Part shown: positions 39,659 to 48,175 of the stretch, one piece after another
How the letters are laid out: each line of letters starts with the position of its first letter
Position numbering within the stretch: position 1 is the first letter of the stretch
Program-made: the position numbers and the translations under genes
Origin: Streptomyces omiyaensis
Lineage (GTDB): Bacteria > Actinomycetota > Actinomycetes > Streptomycetales > Streptomycetaceae
Reading direction: 5' to 3'
DNA length: 64,000 nt
NCBI RefSeq assembly: GCF_014650895.1
Contig: NZ_BMVV01000006.1
Location: 310,001-374,000 of the forward strand
Notes under the pieces: generated by a model
Told to the model about the DNA's origin: nothing
Databases searched by the model: none
What the model saw: the letters and a program-made list of their open reading frames with translations, nothing else

Positions 39659-40375
39659 ATGTCGAAGCGCATCATGAACCCCACCGTCCGCGTCACCGCC
39701 GTCGCCCTCGCCACCGCCGGTCTGGGAGCGTCGCTGGTGGCCGGCGCCGGGTCTGCCTTCGCCGCCGAGAGCAAGGCCGCCCCGCTCGCCGGTACCGCGG
39801 CCGCCGCCGTCAAGACGCAGGCCGAGACCCAGGCCAAGGTCGCCGCCCTGAAGGCGACCCAGGCCAAGGCCGTCAAGGCGAAGGCCGCGAAGGCCGCCCA
39901 GGTGAAGGCCGCGGCCAAGAAGGCCGCCGCCAAGCCGGTCGCCGCGAAGAAGGCGAAGGGCTGGGTCAAGCCGGTCACCTCGTACACCCTCAGCGCCAGC
40001 TACAACCAGGGCGGCGCCATGTGGGCCCACAAGCACTCCGGCCAGGACTTCGCCGTCCCGACCGGCACCCCGGTCAAGGCCGCCGGCGCCGGCACCGTCG
40101 TGAAGGCCGGCCCGAACGGCGGCGGCGACGGTCCCGCGTACGGCAACGCCATCGTGGTGAAGCACGCCAACGGCACGTACTCGCAGTACGCCCACCTGTC
40201 GAAGATCAAGGTCCACATCGGCCAGAAGGTCGCCGCCGGCCAGCAGATCGCCCTCTCGGGCAACACCGGCAACTCCTCCGGCCCCCACCTGCACTTCGAG
40301 ATCCGTACGACCCCGAACTACGGCTCCTCCGTCAACCCGGCCGCGTTCCTGCGGACCCACGGCGTCTCTCTCTGA
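39659..40375 (+). CDS. Secreted M23-family (LytM-type) peptidase
   Basis: A 238-residue exported peptidoglycan endopeptidase. A signal peptide covers about residues 1-36 (VALATAGLGASLVAGAGSAFA before the cleavage, AFA-AES). Then an Ala/Lys-rich low-complexity stalk (about 40-105, AAKAAQVKAAAKKAAAK) and the LytM domain with zinc ligands in HKHSGQDFAVPTG and HLHFEI. ATG 39659 follows GGAGG by eleven bases; the longer frame lacks a signal at its N-terminus. The basic stalk may bind wall polymers; this is inference. Confidence 0.92.
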   Translation: MSKRIMNPTVRVTAVALATAGLGASLVAGAGSAFAAESKAAPLAGTAAAAVKTQAETQAKVAALKATQAKAVKAKAAKAAQVKAAAKKAAAKPVAAKKAKGWVKPVTSYTLSASYNQGGAMWAHKHSGQDFAVPTGTPVKAAGAGTVVKAGPNGGGDGPAYGNAIVVKHANGTYSQYAHLSKIKVHIGQKVAAGQQIALSGNTGNSSGPHLHFEIRTTPNYGSSVNPAAFLRTHGVSL

Positions 40376-40386
40376 CGCCCGACGGT

Positions 40387-40944
40387 CTACCGGCCCCGGT
40401 GGGCCTGACCGATCAGATCGAGGGCGACCTCGAGGACGGCCTCGTGCTTCTCCTCGGGGTCGCCCTCGACGTTCTGCATGAAGAAGGTGCCCGCGTGCAG
40501 CGTGAAGATCGCGCTCACGCAGCGGACCTTGTCGACCGTGTCGAGGTCCGGCTCCTGGACCAGCTCGGTCACCGCGAGCATGCGCTCCTTGAAGGTGAGC
40601 CCGACGCTCAGCTCCCGCACCGTCGCCTGGTTCTCCTGCATGAAGCGGTAGAGGGGGGCGGCGGCGCGCAGGGCCACCTGGTAGCGGCGGAGCACCTCCT
40701 CCTTGGTCCCGACCGTCCGCGGCTGCCCCTGGGCCCACTCGATCAGCTCGTCCATGGGGCGGGTGAGGTCCTCGAAGATGCCGACGAGGATGTCCTCCTT
40801 GGTCTTGAAGTGGTAGTACAGCGCGGCCTTGGTGACGTCGAGGCGTTCCGCGATCTCCCGGAGCGAGGTCTTCTCGTAGCCCTGTTCGGCGAACAGGTCG
40901 AGCGCCACGTCCTGGATGCGCTGGCGGGTGTTGCCTCGGGCCAT
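40387..40944 (-). CDS. TetR-family regulator of the adjacent efflux pump
   Basis: A 185-residue repressor: N-terminal helix-turn-helix (about 8-52, RIQDVALDLFAEQGYEKTSLREIAERLDVTKAALYYHFKTKEDIL, seen in parts) and a ligand-binding helical C-domain. It is divergent from the MFS gene, and the 104-base gap carries two matching 18-bp dyads, so it probably represses both genes. Confidence 0.92.
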   Translation of the reverse strand: MARGNTRQRIQDVALDLFAEQGYEKTSLREIAERLDVTKAALYYHFKTKEDILVGIFEDLTRPMDELIEWAQGQPRTVGTKEEVLRRYQVALRAAAPLYRFMQENQATVRELSVGLTFKERMLAVTELVQEPDLDTVDKVRCVSAIFTLHAGTFFMQNVEGDPEEKHEAVLEVALDLIGQAHRGR

Positions 40945-40974
40945 GGCTGTTCACTCCCACTTTCCACAAAACTT

Positions 40975-40992
40975 ACTTGACGACCGGCAAGT
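40975..40992. promoter_or_regulatory. TetR operator candidate 1
   Basis: ACTTGACGACCGGCAAGT: halves ACTTGACG and CGGCAAGT are inverted with one mismatch around AC. 31 bases before the tetR start. Confidence 0.7.
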
Positions 40993-41019
40993 GACGGGCC
41001 TACCGTCCCCAGTGTAGTA

Positions 41020-41037
41020 ACTAGCCGGGCGGCAAGT
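41020..41037. promoter_or_regulatory. TetR operator candidate 2
   Basis: ACTAGCCGGGCGGCAAGT shares the CGGCAAGT half-site with operator 1 and the same 8-2-8 geometry; 12 bases before the MFS start, overlapping the TAGTAACTAG region that may hold its -10. Confidence 0.7.
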
Positions 41038-41048
41038 AAGGGACGACG

Positions 41049-42623
41049 ATGACGGACACCGCACCACCGAAGCAGACCGAGGAGGAGCAGGGGCCGCAGC
41101 GCAGCGTGCGCGTCGTCCTGCTCGCCCTCATGATCGCGATGCTCCTCGCGATGCTGGACAACATGATCATCGGTACCGCGATGCCGACGATCGTCGGGGA
41201 GCTCGGCGGCCTGGAGCACCTCTCCTGGGTCGTCACGGCCTACACCCTCGCCACCGCCGCCTCCACCCCCATCTGGGGCAAGCTCGGCGACATGTACGGC
41301 CGCAAGGGCGTCTTCCTCACCTCGATCGTGATCTTCCTGATCGGTTCGGCACTCAGCGGCATGGCCCAGGACATGGGCCAGCTCATCGGCTTCCGCACCG
41401 TCCAGGGCCTCGGCGCGGGCGGCCTCATGGTCGGTGTGATGGCGATCATCGGCGACCTGATCCCGCCCCGGGAGCGGGGCAAGTACCAGGGCATGATGGC
41501 CGGCGTGATGGCCCTCGCCATGATCGGCGGCCCGCTGGTCGGCGGCACCATCACCGACCACTGGGGCTGGCGCTGGTCCTTCTACATCAACCTGCCGCTG
41601 GGCGCGGTCGCCCTCGCCATGGTCACCGCCGTCCTCCACCTGCCCGGGAAGCGGCGGGCGGCCGGCACCCGGATCGACTTCCTCGGCGCCGGACTGCTGA
41701 CCGTCGGCATCACCGCCATCGTCCTGGTCACCACCTGGGGCGGCACCGAGTACGCCTGGGGCTCGGCCACCATCGTCGGCCTCACCGCCGGCGGCGTCGC
41801 CGCCCTCGCGGCCTTCCTGTACGTCGAGACCCGCGCCGACGACCCGATCATGCCGCTGCACATCTTCCGCAGCCGCAACTTCACGCTCATGTCGCTGATC
41901 GGCTTCATCACCGGCTTCGTCATGTTCGGCGCGGTCCTCTACCTGCCGATCTTCCAGCAGTCCGTGCAGGGCGCCTCGGCCACCAACTCCGGCCTGCTCC
42001 TCCTGCCGATGCTGCTCTCGATGATGGTCGTCTCGCTGGTCGTCGGCCGCGTCACCACCAGCACCGGCAAGTACAAGGCCTTCCCCATCGCGGGCGGCGC
42101 CCTGATGATCGCCGGCCTCTTCCTGCTCTCCACCATGGACACCGGCACCTCCCGCCTGGTCTCCGGGGTCCACATGGCGCTGCTCGGCGCCGGCATGGGC
42201 TTCCTCATGCAGATCACCATGCTCGTCGCGCAGAACAGCGTCGAGATGAAGGACATGGGCGTGGCCTCCAGCTCCACCACCCTCTTCCGCACCCTCGGCT
42301 CCTCCTTCGGCGTCGCCATCATGGGCGCGCTCTTCACCGGCCGGGTCCAGGACGAGATGGCCGCGCGCGGCGGCTCCGCGCTCACCGAGCGGACCGCGCA
42401 GCTCGACGCCGCGAGCCTGGCCAAGCTGCCGGAGGCGCTGCGCGAGGCCTACCAGCACGCGGTCGCCGCGGGCACCCACTCCGCCTTCCTCGTCGGCTCG
42501 GCGGTCGCGGTCCTCGGCTTCGTCCTCGCCTTCTTCGTCAAGGAGGTGGCGCTCCGCGGCGCCGGCCCGGAGGCGGAGAAGCCCGCGGACGAGGGCACGG
42601 CCAAGGTCGCGGAGACGGTCTGA
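41049..42623 (+). CDS. DHA2-family MFS drug efflux transporter (EmrB/QacA type)
   Basis: A 524-residue proton antiporter with about 14 membrane spans. Hallmarks are the DHA2 motif near span 1 (LDNMIIGTAMPTIVGELGG), motif A GKLGDMYGRKGVF and the antiporter motif C region in GGPLVGGTITDHWGWRWSFYIN (given in pieces). Exports drugs or secondary metabolites across the cytoplasmic membrane. It is paired with the divergent TetR and ends at a bidirectional hairpin. Confidence 0.94.
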   Translation: MTDTAPPKQTEEEQGPQRSVRVVLLALMIAMLLAMLDNMIIGTAMPTIVGELGGLEHLSWVVTAYTLATAASTPIWGKLGDMYGRKGVFLTSIVIFLIGSALSGMAQDMGQLIGFRTVQGLGAGGLMVGVMAIIGDLIPPRERGKYQGMMAGVMALAMIGGPLVGGTITDHWGWRWSFYINLPLGAVALAMVTAVLHLPGKRRAAGTRIDFLGAGLLTVGITAIVLVTTWGGTEYAWGSATIVGLTAGGVAALAAFLYVETRADDPIMPLHIFRSRNFTLMSLIGFITGFVMFGAVLYLPIFQQSVQGASATNSGLLLLPMLLSMMVVSLVVGRVTTSTGKYKAFPIAGGALMIAGLFLLSTMDTGTSRLVSGVHMALLGAGMGFLMQITMLVAQNSVEMKDMGVASSSTTLFRTLGSSFGVAIMGALFTGRVQDEMAARGGSALTERTAQLDAASLAKLPEALREAYQHAVAAGTHSAFLVGSAVAVLGFVLAFFVKEVALRGAGPEAEKPADEGTAKVAETV

Positions 42624-42648
42624 CACCCGTCCGCCGCCACGCGCGCGT

Positions 42649-42678
42649 GGGGCCCGGTCCCTCCTGGGACCGGGCCCC
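42649..42678. terminator. Bidirectional terminator between the MFS gene and cseC
   Basis: A 13-bp perfect stem, GGGGCCCGGTCCC (42649-42661) and GGGACCGGGCCCC (42666-42678), loop TCCT, between convergent genes. A CACGCGCGCGTG palindrome abuts its left arm. Confidence 0.85.
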
Positions 42679-42692
42679 GCGCGCGTACCCGC

Positions 42693-44009
42693 CTACTCCG
42701 CCGGCCGCAGGATCGGGAAGCTCCCCGTGTTCGTCGGCGCGTGGTCCGGCAGCCACAGCACCGCCACCGCGCCGCCGACCCCCTCCGGCGAGGCCTCCGA
42801 GGCCACGTTCCGGAAGGTCAGCCGGGCGCCGAGGACCCGCGCCTGACCGGCCGCGATCGTCAGGCCCAGACCGTGGCCCTGCCCCGCGCGGTCGCTTGTG
42901 CCGGTACGGAAGCGGCTCGGGCCCTCGCGCAGCAGCGCCTCGGGGAAGCCGGGACCGTGGTCCCGCACCCGCACCACCCGGCCCTCGACGGTGACCTCCA
43001 CCGGGCCCTTGCCGTGCTTGGCCGCGTTGGCCAGCAGATTGCCGAGGATCCGCTCCAGGCGGCGCGGGTCGGTCGACACCCACGACTCGTGCACCACCCG
43101 GACCTCCGCGTCCGGATACACCGACCGCACCCGCCGGTCCACGAACTCGCCGAGCGCGATCTCCTGGAGCTCCGCCCGCTCCGAGGCCCCGTCGAGCCGG
43201 GCCACCTCCAGGACGTCCTCCACCAGCGTCCGCATCGCCTGCGCCCGGTCCCGCACCAGCTCGGTCGGGCGGCCGGGCGGCAGCAGCTCGGCCGCCGTGA
43301 GCAGCCCGGTCACCGGGGTGCGCAGCTCGTGCGCGATGTCCGCGGTGACCCGCCGTTCCGCCTCGATCCGCTCGTGCAGGGCGTCGGTCAGCGCGTCGAT
43401 CGCCCACGCCAGGTCGTCGGTCTCGTCCCGTACGACCCCGCCGACGGCGTCCCTGACCCGGACGTCGCCGTTGCCCTGGGCGACCCGCCCGGCCGCCGCC
43501 GCGGCCTTCCGCAGCCGCCGGGAGAGCTGCCCGCCGATGAGGATGCCGAGCGCGCAGCCGCCGAACACCACCGAGACCGAGCCGATGACCAGCGCCCGGT
43601 CGAGGTCCTTCATGATCGTGGCGCTGCGGTCGGCGAAGGGGAGGTGCAGCGAGAGCACGTCGCCGTTGGCCAGCGGCACCGCCGCCCACACGTCCGGCGG
43701 CCCGCCGTGCCGGTGCTCCTGCACGTAGGTGCCCCGCCGCTGGTCGCGCATCAGCTGGTCGAGCTGGTCCGGCAGCGCCGGGTCGTTGAGCTTGGCGCCG
43801 AAGCGCGGCTCCTTCGGCTTGGAGGTCTCGTACAGGCGCTGGGCGAAGAGCAGCCGTTCCATCTGCACCTCGCGCGCGTTGTCCAGCATCGAGATGCGCG
43901 CGGCGTTGTGCACGACCACGCTGAGCGTGACCGCGATCAGCGCGCCGACCGCCGCGATGGCCAGGGCGATCTTCCAGCGGACGCCGGTGCGGAGCGGGAG
44001 CGCTCTCAC
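42693..44009 (-). CDS. cseC: Sensor histidine kinase CseC
   Basis: Envelope-stress sensor of the SigE system: senses cell-wall damage and phosphorylates CseB. The 438-residue protein has two membrane spans (about 13-35 and 140-165) around an extracytoplasmic sensor, a HAMP segment, HisKA with the phospho-acceptor His in VTADIAHELRTPVTGLL, and a HATPase domain with the GQGHGLGLTIA box. GTG 44009 lies three bases after the cseB stop. Confidence 0.94.
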   Translation of the reverse strand: MRALPLRTGVRWKIALAIAAVGALIAVTLSVVVHNAARISMLDNAREVQMERLLFAQRLYETSKPKEPRFGAKLNDPALPDQLDQLMRDQRRGTYVQEHRHGGPPDVWAAVPLANGDVLSLHLPFADRSATIMKDLDRALVIGSVSVVFGGCALGILIGGQLSRRLRKAAAAAGRVAQGNGDVRVRDAVGGVVRDETDDLAWAIDALTDALHERIEAERRVTADIAHELRTPVTGLLTAAELLPPGRPTELVRDRAQAMRTLVEDVLEVARLDGASERAELQEIALGEFVDRRVRSVYPDAEVRVVHESWVSTDPRRLERILGNLLANAAKHGKGPVEVTVEGRVVRVRDHGPGFPEALLREGPSRFRTGTSDRAGQGHGLGLTIAAGQARVLGARLTFRNVASEASPEGVGGAVAVLWLPDHAPTNTGSFPILRPAE

Positions 44010-44012
44010 CGA

Positions 44013-44720
44013 TCAGCCCCTGAGCTTGTAGCCGAAGCCGCGGACCGTCTCGATCCGGTCCTGGCCGATCTTGGCCCGCAGCCGCTGCACGTGCACGTCG
44101 ACGACCCGGGTGTCGCCGCCCCAGCCGTAGTCCCAGACCCGCTCCAGGAGCTTGTCGCGGGAGAGCACGGTGTTCGGCGCGGACGAGAACTCCAGGAGCA
44201 GCCGCATCTCGGTCGGCGTCAGCGCCACCTGCTCGCCGCCCCGGCGCACCTCCATGCCCTCGGTGTCGACCTCCAGCTCTCCGTCGCCGAAGACGAGCGG
44301 CCCGCCGTCGCCGGCCCGCTCCTCCGCCTCGCCCGCCCCGCTGCCGGCCGCGTGGCCGAAACGGCGCAGCACGGCCCGGATGCGGGCCATCAGCACGGAG
44401 CCGTCGAAGGGCTTGGTCACGTAGTCGTCCGCGCCGGCCTCCAGACCGAGGACGACGTCGATCGAGTCGGCCCGCGCCGACAGCATGATCACCGGGACGG
44501 TCGACTCGTCGCGGATGCGGCGGCAGAGGCTGACCCCGTCCATGCCCGGCAGCATCACGTCCAGCAGCGCGATGTCCGGCCGGTGGGCGCGGAAGGCGTC
44601 CAGGCCGGAGAGCCCGTCGGGCATCGCGGTGACGCGGAAGCCGTCCCGCTCCAGGGCGAGCTGGGTGGCCTCACGGATGACGTCGTCGTCCTCGACGAAC
44701 AGGACATGGGTCTCGGCCAT
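44013..44720 (-). CDS. cseB: Response regulator CseB
   Basis: A 235-residue OmpR-type regulator: receiver domain with phospho-accepting Asp in DIALLDVMLPGMDG, lysine in DDYVTKPFDG, and a winged-helix C-domain (LTPTEMRLLLEFSSAPN ... RLRAKIG). In S. coelicolor CseB activates transcription of sigE. An acidic/Gly-rich linker joins the domains. Confidence 0.95.
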   Translation of the reverse strand: MAETHVLFVEDDDVIREATQLALERDGFRVTAMPDGLSGLDAFRAHRPDIALLDVMLPGMDGVSLCRRIRDESTVPVIMLSARADSIDVVLGLEAGADDYVTKPFDGSVLMARIRAVLRRFGHAAGSGAGEAEERAGDGGPLVFGDGELEVDTEGMEVRRGGEQVALTPTEMRLLLEFSSAPNTVLSRDKLLERVWDYGWGGDTRVVDVHVQRLRAKIGQDRIETVRGFGYKLRG

Positions 44721-44768
44721 CGTGCGGGGGTCCTTCGGTGTGGGAGGCGGGGCGGTCGGTGCGGTGGC

Positions 44769-45566
44769 TCAGCCGGTCGCGGACGGCTGGGGCGCGGGGG
44801 TCGACAGCTCGCCGACCCCGTCGCCCTCGCCGACGGCCCGGCTGTAGTCGTTGTGCACCCAGTCGTGCTGGGTGAACCGGTTCCCCGACCAGCGGTACGT
44901 GATGACGTCCTCGCCCGACGGGTAGGCGACCGGGTCGTCCTCCGCGTACACCTGCTTCGTCACGACCAGGTCGCCCCGGTCGATGGTGCCGTAGACCGCC
45001 GCGTCCTCGGCCATGAAGACGTTCTCGTAGCCGGCGGTGCTCGCCGCGGCGCCCCCACCGGACTGCTTGCGGTACACGTAGGTGCCGATGCCGACCGCGT
45101 CGCCGCAGGTCATCACGTTGACGACGACGTCGGGCGCGGCGCCGTCCGTGAGGTTGCCGTACGAGGTGTCCACCGGGTACGCGTCGGCCGCGCAGGGCTT
45201 CAGGTCGGCCTTCATCCGCGCGCCGATCTTCGGGTCCGCCTTGAGGAGCGCGACCGGGTCCACCCGCTCGGCCGCCTTCGACGAGCCCGCGCCGGTGTCC
45301 GCGACCGCGGGGGGCGGGGTGGGGGCACCGGCGACGGTCGCGTCGGCGCGCGCCGCGCCCTCGTCGCGCGAACCCGTGCCGCCCGTCGAGCACCCGGCCA
45401 CGAACAGGCCGAGGGCGGCGAGTCCGGCCACCGCCGTGACACCCGCCGCCTTGGCACCGGCCGTTCGCGGCGCCCCCGTGCGGGGACCGCCGGGCGCACC
45501 GGTTCCGGCTCCGACTCCGCCGTCGGATCTGCCGTCGCCGACTTCGCCGTCGTCTAGGCCGCGCAC
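44769..45566 (-). CDS. cseA: CseA lipoprotein, modulator of the SigE response
   Basis: A 265-residue lipoprotein of the sigE operon, thought to damp signalling by CseC. The lipobox is LFVAGC with C59 after an unusually long 38-residue Gly-rich pre-sequence, so a later start is possible. The exported part has a Thr/Pro-rich segment followed by a folded domain (DLKPCAADAYPVDTSYGNLTDG...). It overlaps sigE by 13 bases. Confidence 0.88.
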   Translation of the reverse strand: MRGLDDGEVGDGRSDGGVGAGTGAPGGPRTGAPRTAGAKAAGVTAVAGLAALGLFVAGCSTGGTGSRDEGAARADATVAGAPTPPPAVADTGAGSSKAAERVDPVALLKADPKIGARMKADLKPCAADAYPVDTSYGNLTDGAAPDVVVNVMTCGDAVGIGTYVYRKQSGGGAAASTAGYENVFMAEDAAVYGTIDRGDLVVTKQVYAEDDPVAYPSGEDVITYRWSGNRFTQHDWVHNDYSRAVGEGDGVGELSTPAPQPSATG

Positions 45567-46150
45567 CGCTCGCGCCCTCCCTCGTCACCTCGCACGGCCG
45601 CCGCAGCCGACCGCTGTCCACCGGTCCGCTCCACGGGCCGCCCCAGGGAGAGGGCGTCCAGGTCGCGGCTCTCCAGTTCCTGGCGGAGCCGGGCGAGCGC
45701 GCGGTGGAGCGTCGACTTCACGGTACCGGTCGACATGCCCAGGGCGGCCGCGGTCTCCTCCGTGCTCATCTGCTCCCAGTGCCGCAGCACCACGACGCTG
45801 CGCTGCTTGGGCGCGAGCACCTTCAGGATGTCCATCAGCAGGGCCCGGTCGGCGTGCTGCTCGGTGGGGTCCTCGACGCTCGCGTCCGGAAGCTGCTCGG
45901 TGGGCACCTCCTCCAGCCGGCGCGCCCGCCACCACTCCGTCCGCGTGTTGATCATGACGCGGCGGAGGTAGGCGTCGGCCAGCGACTTGTCGGCGATGCC
46001 GTCCCACCGGCCGTACGTGCGGACCAGGGCGGTCTGCAGCAGGTCCTGCGCGTCGACCGGGTCCGGGACGAGCCGACGGGCGCTGCGCAGCAGCGCGTCC
46101 TGCCGCGTGCGGACGTACTCCTCGAAGTCGAGCACCTCGCCCTGGCTCAT
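45554..46150 (-). CDS. sigE: ECF RNA polymerase sigma factor SigE
   Basis: Directs transcription of cell-envelope stress genes. The 198-residue protein has region 2 (DFEEYVRTRQDALLRSARRL, DLLQTALVRTYGRWD, INTRTEWWRARR) and region 4 (LAPKQRSVVVLRHWEQMSTEETAAALGMSTGTVKS, in part). ATG 46150 is chosen over GTG 46165 because GGAGG sits eight bases upstream and would be inside the longer version. First gene of sigE-cseA-cseB-cseC. Confidence 0.96.
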   Translation of the reverse strand: MSQGEVLDFEEYVRTRQDALLRSARRLVPDPVDAQDLLQTALVRTYGRWDGIADKSLADAYLRRVMINTRTEWWRARRLEEVPTEQLPDASVEDPTEQHADRALLMDILKVLAPKQRSVVVLRHWEQMSTEETAAALGMSTGTVKSTLHRALARLRQELESRDLDALSLGRPVERTGGQRSAAAAVRGDEGGRERCAA

Positions 46151-46300
46151 CCCGGCTGCCTCCACAATCCCCGTGACCTGCTTGTTCTCCGTGTCGACGA
46201 CGACGCTACGGAGCAGTTGTCACGAGGCTGTGCGGGGCAGCCGTCGGTGGACGCACGGCTACCCATCGGTTGTGTAACAGCGGCGGCCGGACCCGGCGGC

Positions 46301-47251
46301 TCAGGTCAGCGGAAGCCGGTACCGTCCGCCGTCCAGCGGCTCCACCAGGCCGTCGGAGACCAGACCGTCCAGGGCCCGGCCGCGCTGCACCGGCTCGTCC
46401 CAGACGGCGTCGAGCGCGGACTGCGGGACGGGACCGGGGGAGTCGCGGAGCACGGCGAGCAGCCGGCCGCGGACCTGGCGGTCGGTGCCGGCGTAGGTCT
46501 GGCCTCGCCGCGGCGGCCCGTCGTGGGCCGGCTTGCCGGCGCGCAGCCAGGCGCAGCGGTCGGCGAGGGGGCAGCGCCCGCAGTCCTCGTTCTTCGCCGT
46601 GCAGACCAGGGCGCCCAGCTCCATGGAGGCGGCGGCCCAGCGGGCCGCGGTGGCCTCGTCCTCGGGGAGCAGGGCGCGGGCGAGGCGCCGCTCGGCGGCG
46701 GTGGTCGCGTTCGGCGGGTACTGGACGCCGCTCGCCGCGCGGGCGAGGACGCGGCGCACGTTGGTGTCGAGGACGGCGTGCCGCTGCCCGTAGGCGAAGG
46801 AGGCGACGGCCGCGGCGGTGTACTCGCCGATGCCGGGGAGGGCGAGGAGCTGCCCGTGGTCGCTCGGCACGTCGCCCCGGTGCCGGTCCCTTATCGCCAC
46901 GGCCGCGGCGTGCAGCCGCAGGGCCCGGCGCGGGTAGCCGAGCCGGCCCCAGGCGCGGACGGCCTCGCCGGGCGGTTCGGCGGCCAGGTCCGCCGGGCGG
47001 GGCCAGCGCGCCAGCCACTGCTCGTACACGGGGAGCACCCGGACGACGGGGGTCTGCTGGAGCATGAACTCGCTGACCATGACGCCCCAGGCACCGGCCT
47101 CGGGGCGGCGCCAGGGCAGGTCGCGGGCGTGCCGGTCGAACCAGGCGAGGACCGGTCCGTGCAGCTCGGCCGGGGGGACGGCGGACGGAGCCGCACCGGC
47201 GGGCGGGGACGCGGCGAGGGGCAGGGAGGCGGGGGCATCGATGGAAGTCAT
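46301..47251 (-). CDS. mutY: A/G-specific adenine glycosylase MutY
   Basis: Removes A mispaired with 8-oxoguanine. A 316-residue protein with the helix-hairpin-helix LLALPGIGEYTAAAVASFAYGQ, the catalytic MLQQTPV region, and four iron-sulfur cysteines in CTAKNEDCGRCPLADRC (C-x6-C-x2-C-x5-C). The C-terminal NUDIX-like domain of longer MutY proteins is reduced to a short winged region, as in other actinobacteria. It lies upstream of sigE on the same strand but 150 bases away. Confidence 0.94.
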   Translation of the reverse strand: MTSIDAPASLPLAASPPAGAAPSAVPPAELHGPVLAWFDRHARDLPWRRPEAGAWGVMVSEFMLQQTPVVRVLPVYEQWLARWPRPADLAAEPPGEAVRAWGRLGYPRRALRLHAAAVAIRDRHRGDVPSDHGQLLALPGIGEYTAAAVASFAYGQRHAVLDTNVRRVLARAASGVQYPPNATTAAERRLARALLPEDEATAARWAAASMELGALVCTAKNEDCGRCPLADRCAWLRAGKPAHDGPPRRGQTYAGTDRQVRGRLLAVLRDSPGPVPQSALDAVWDEPVQRGRALDGLVSDGLVEPLDGGRYRLPLT

Positions 47252-47284
47252 GGCACCCCCGATCCTGGCACGTCCGGGGAGTGA

Positions 47285-47962
47285 TCAGTACGCGCCGTGG
47301 CGCGCCCGCGCACGGCGCCCGGAGCGCGTGGAGGCGTGCGCCGGGGTCGCGGGCCCCCGTCCCGCGCACCACACGACCGCCGCGCTCCGGCTGGAGCGGG
47401 CCGTGTCCACCAGTGCCGTCATCGGCCGGCGCGCGGCCCGCATGAGGAGGAAGGCGACCAGGCCGCCGAGGAGCAGGCCGGCGGTCACGTCGTGCGGGTA
47501 GTGGACGCCGACGAAGACGCGGGAGAAGGCCATGAGGATCGCCATGGGCACGGTCAGCCAGACGATCCCGCGCCAGGAGAGGGCGAGGGCGACGGCGGCG
47601 GCGCCGGCGATGGCGGAGTGGTTGCTGGGGAAGGACCAGTCGCCGTAGGCGGGGCAGTCGATGAGCGCGGCGGGTGCGCCGGCGACGGCCCGGCAGGGGC
47701 GTTCCTCGTCGATCAGTGACTTCAGGCCCTCGCTCACCACGTATCCGAAGGCGGTGGCGAGGGGGGCGAGCAGCGCGAGGGTCATCGCCTGGCTCGATCC
47801 GGTCCGCGAGCGCCACCACCCGGCCAGGAACAGTGCGCCGAAGAGCAGCAGTCCGAGCTCCGTCCAGACTTCGGCGAGCCACTGGAACCAGTGGGGTGTG
47901 GAGTGCGCGAAGTCGAGGACGTCGAGGTAGAGACGGTCGGAGAGGTCGAGGAGGTTGTCCAT
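47285..47962 (-). CDS. PAP2-family membrane phosphatase
   Basis: A 225-residue integral membrane phosphatase with about five to six spans and the three PAP2 motifs: KSLIDEERPC, SFPSNHSA and SRVFVGVHYPHDV. Family members dephosphorylate lipid pyrophosphates such as undecaprenyl-PP. ATG 47962 begins MDNLLDLSDRLYLDVLDFA. A TAGCGT lies eight bases upstream and may be a -10. Positioned between mutY and a divergent secreted-type gene. Confidence 0.9.
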   Translation of the reverse strand: MDNLLDLSDRLYLDVLDFAHSTPHWFQWLAEVWTELGLLLFGALFLAGWWRSRTGSSQAMTLALLAPLATAFGYVVSEGLKSLIDEERPCRAVAGAPAALIDCPAYGDWSFPSNHSAIAGAAAVALALSWRGIVWLTVPMAILMAFSRVFVGVHYPHDVTAGLLLGGLVAFLLMRAARRPMTALVDTARSSRSAAVVWCAGRGPATPAHASTRSGRRARARHGAY

Positions 47963-48163
47963 GGTGCATGACGCTAACCGGAATCCGCACCCTCGTGCCC
48001 CGGGCAGAGGAACGATCCGACCCCTGACGAAAGTGGGGGATGGCCGGATTGGAGGCGATTTCCGGCCGCCCCGGGAGGAGTTCCCGTTCTCCGAGGATGT
48101 GATCATCGGCAAAACTTGGGCTCTAGGGCGGCGGGTGGGGCGGGAGTTGGGCCGGATCTCTCG

Positions 48164-48169
48164 TAAGGT
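48164..48169 (+). promoter_or_regulatory. -10 element, likely leaderless
   Basis: TAAGGT, six bases before GTG 48176. Confidence 0.5.
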
Positions 48170-48175
48170 TCGGTC

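Noticed and set aside
42638..42649. Explaining the CACGCGCGCGTG copies as terminator stems
   Set aside because: Only this copy lies beside a terminator; the other six are inside genes.
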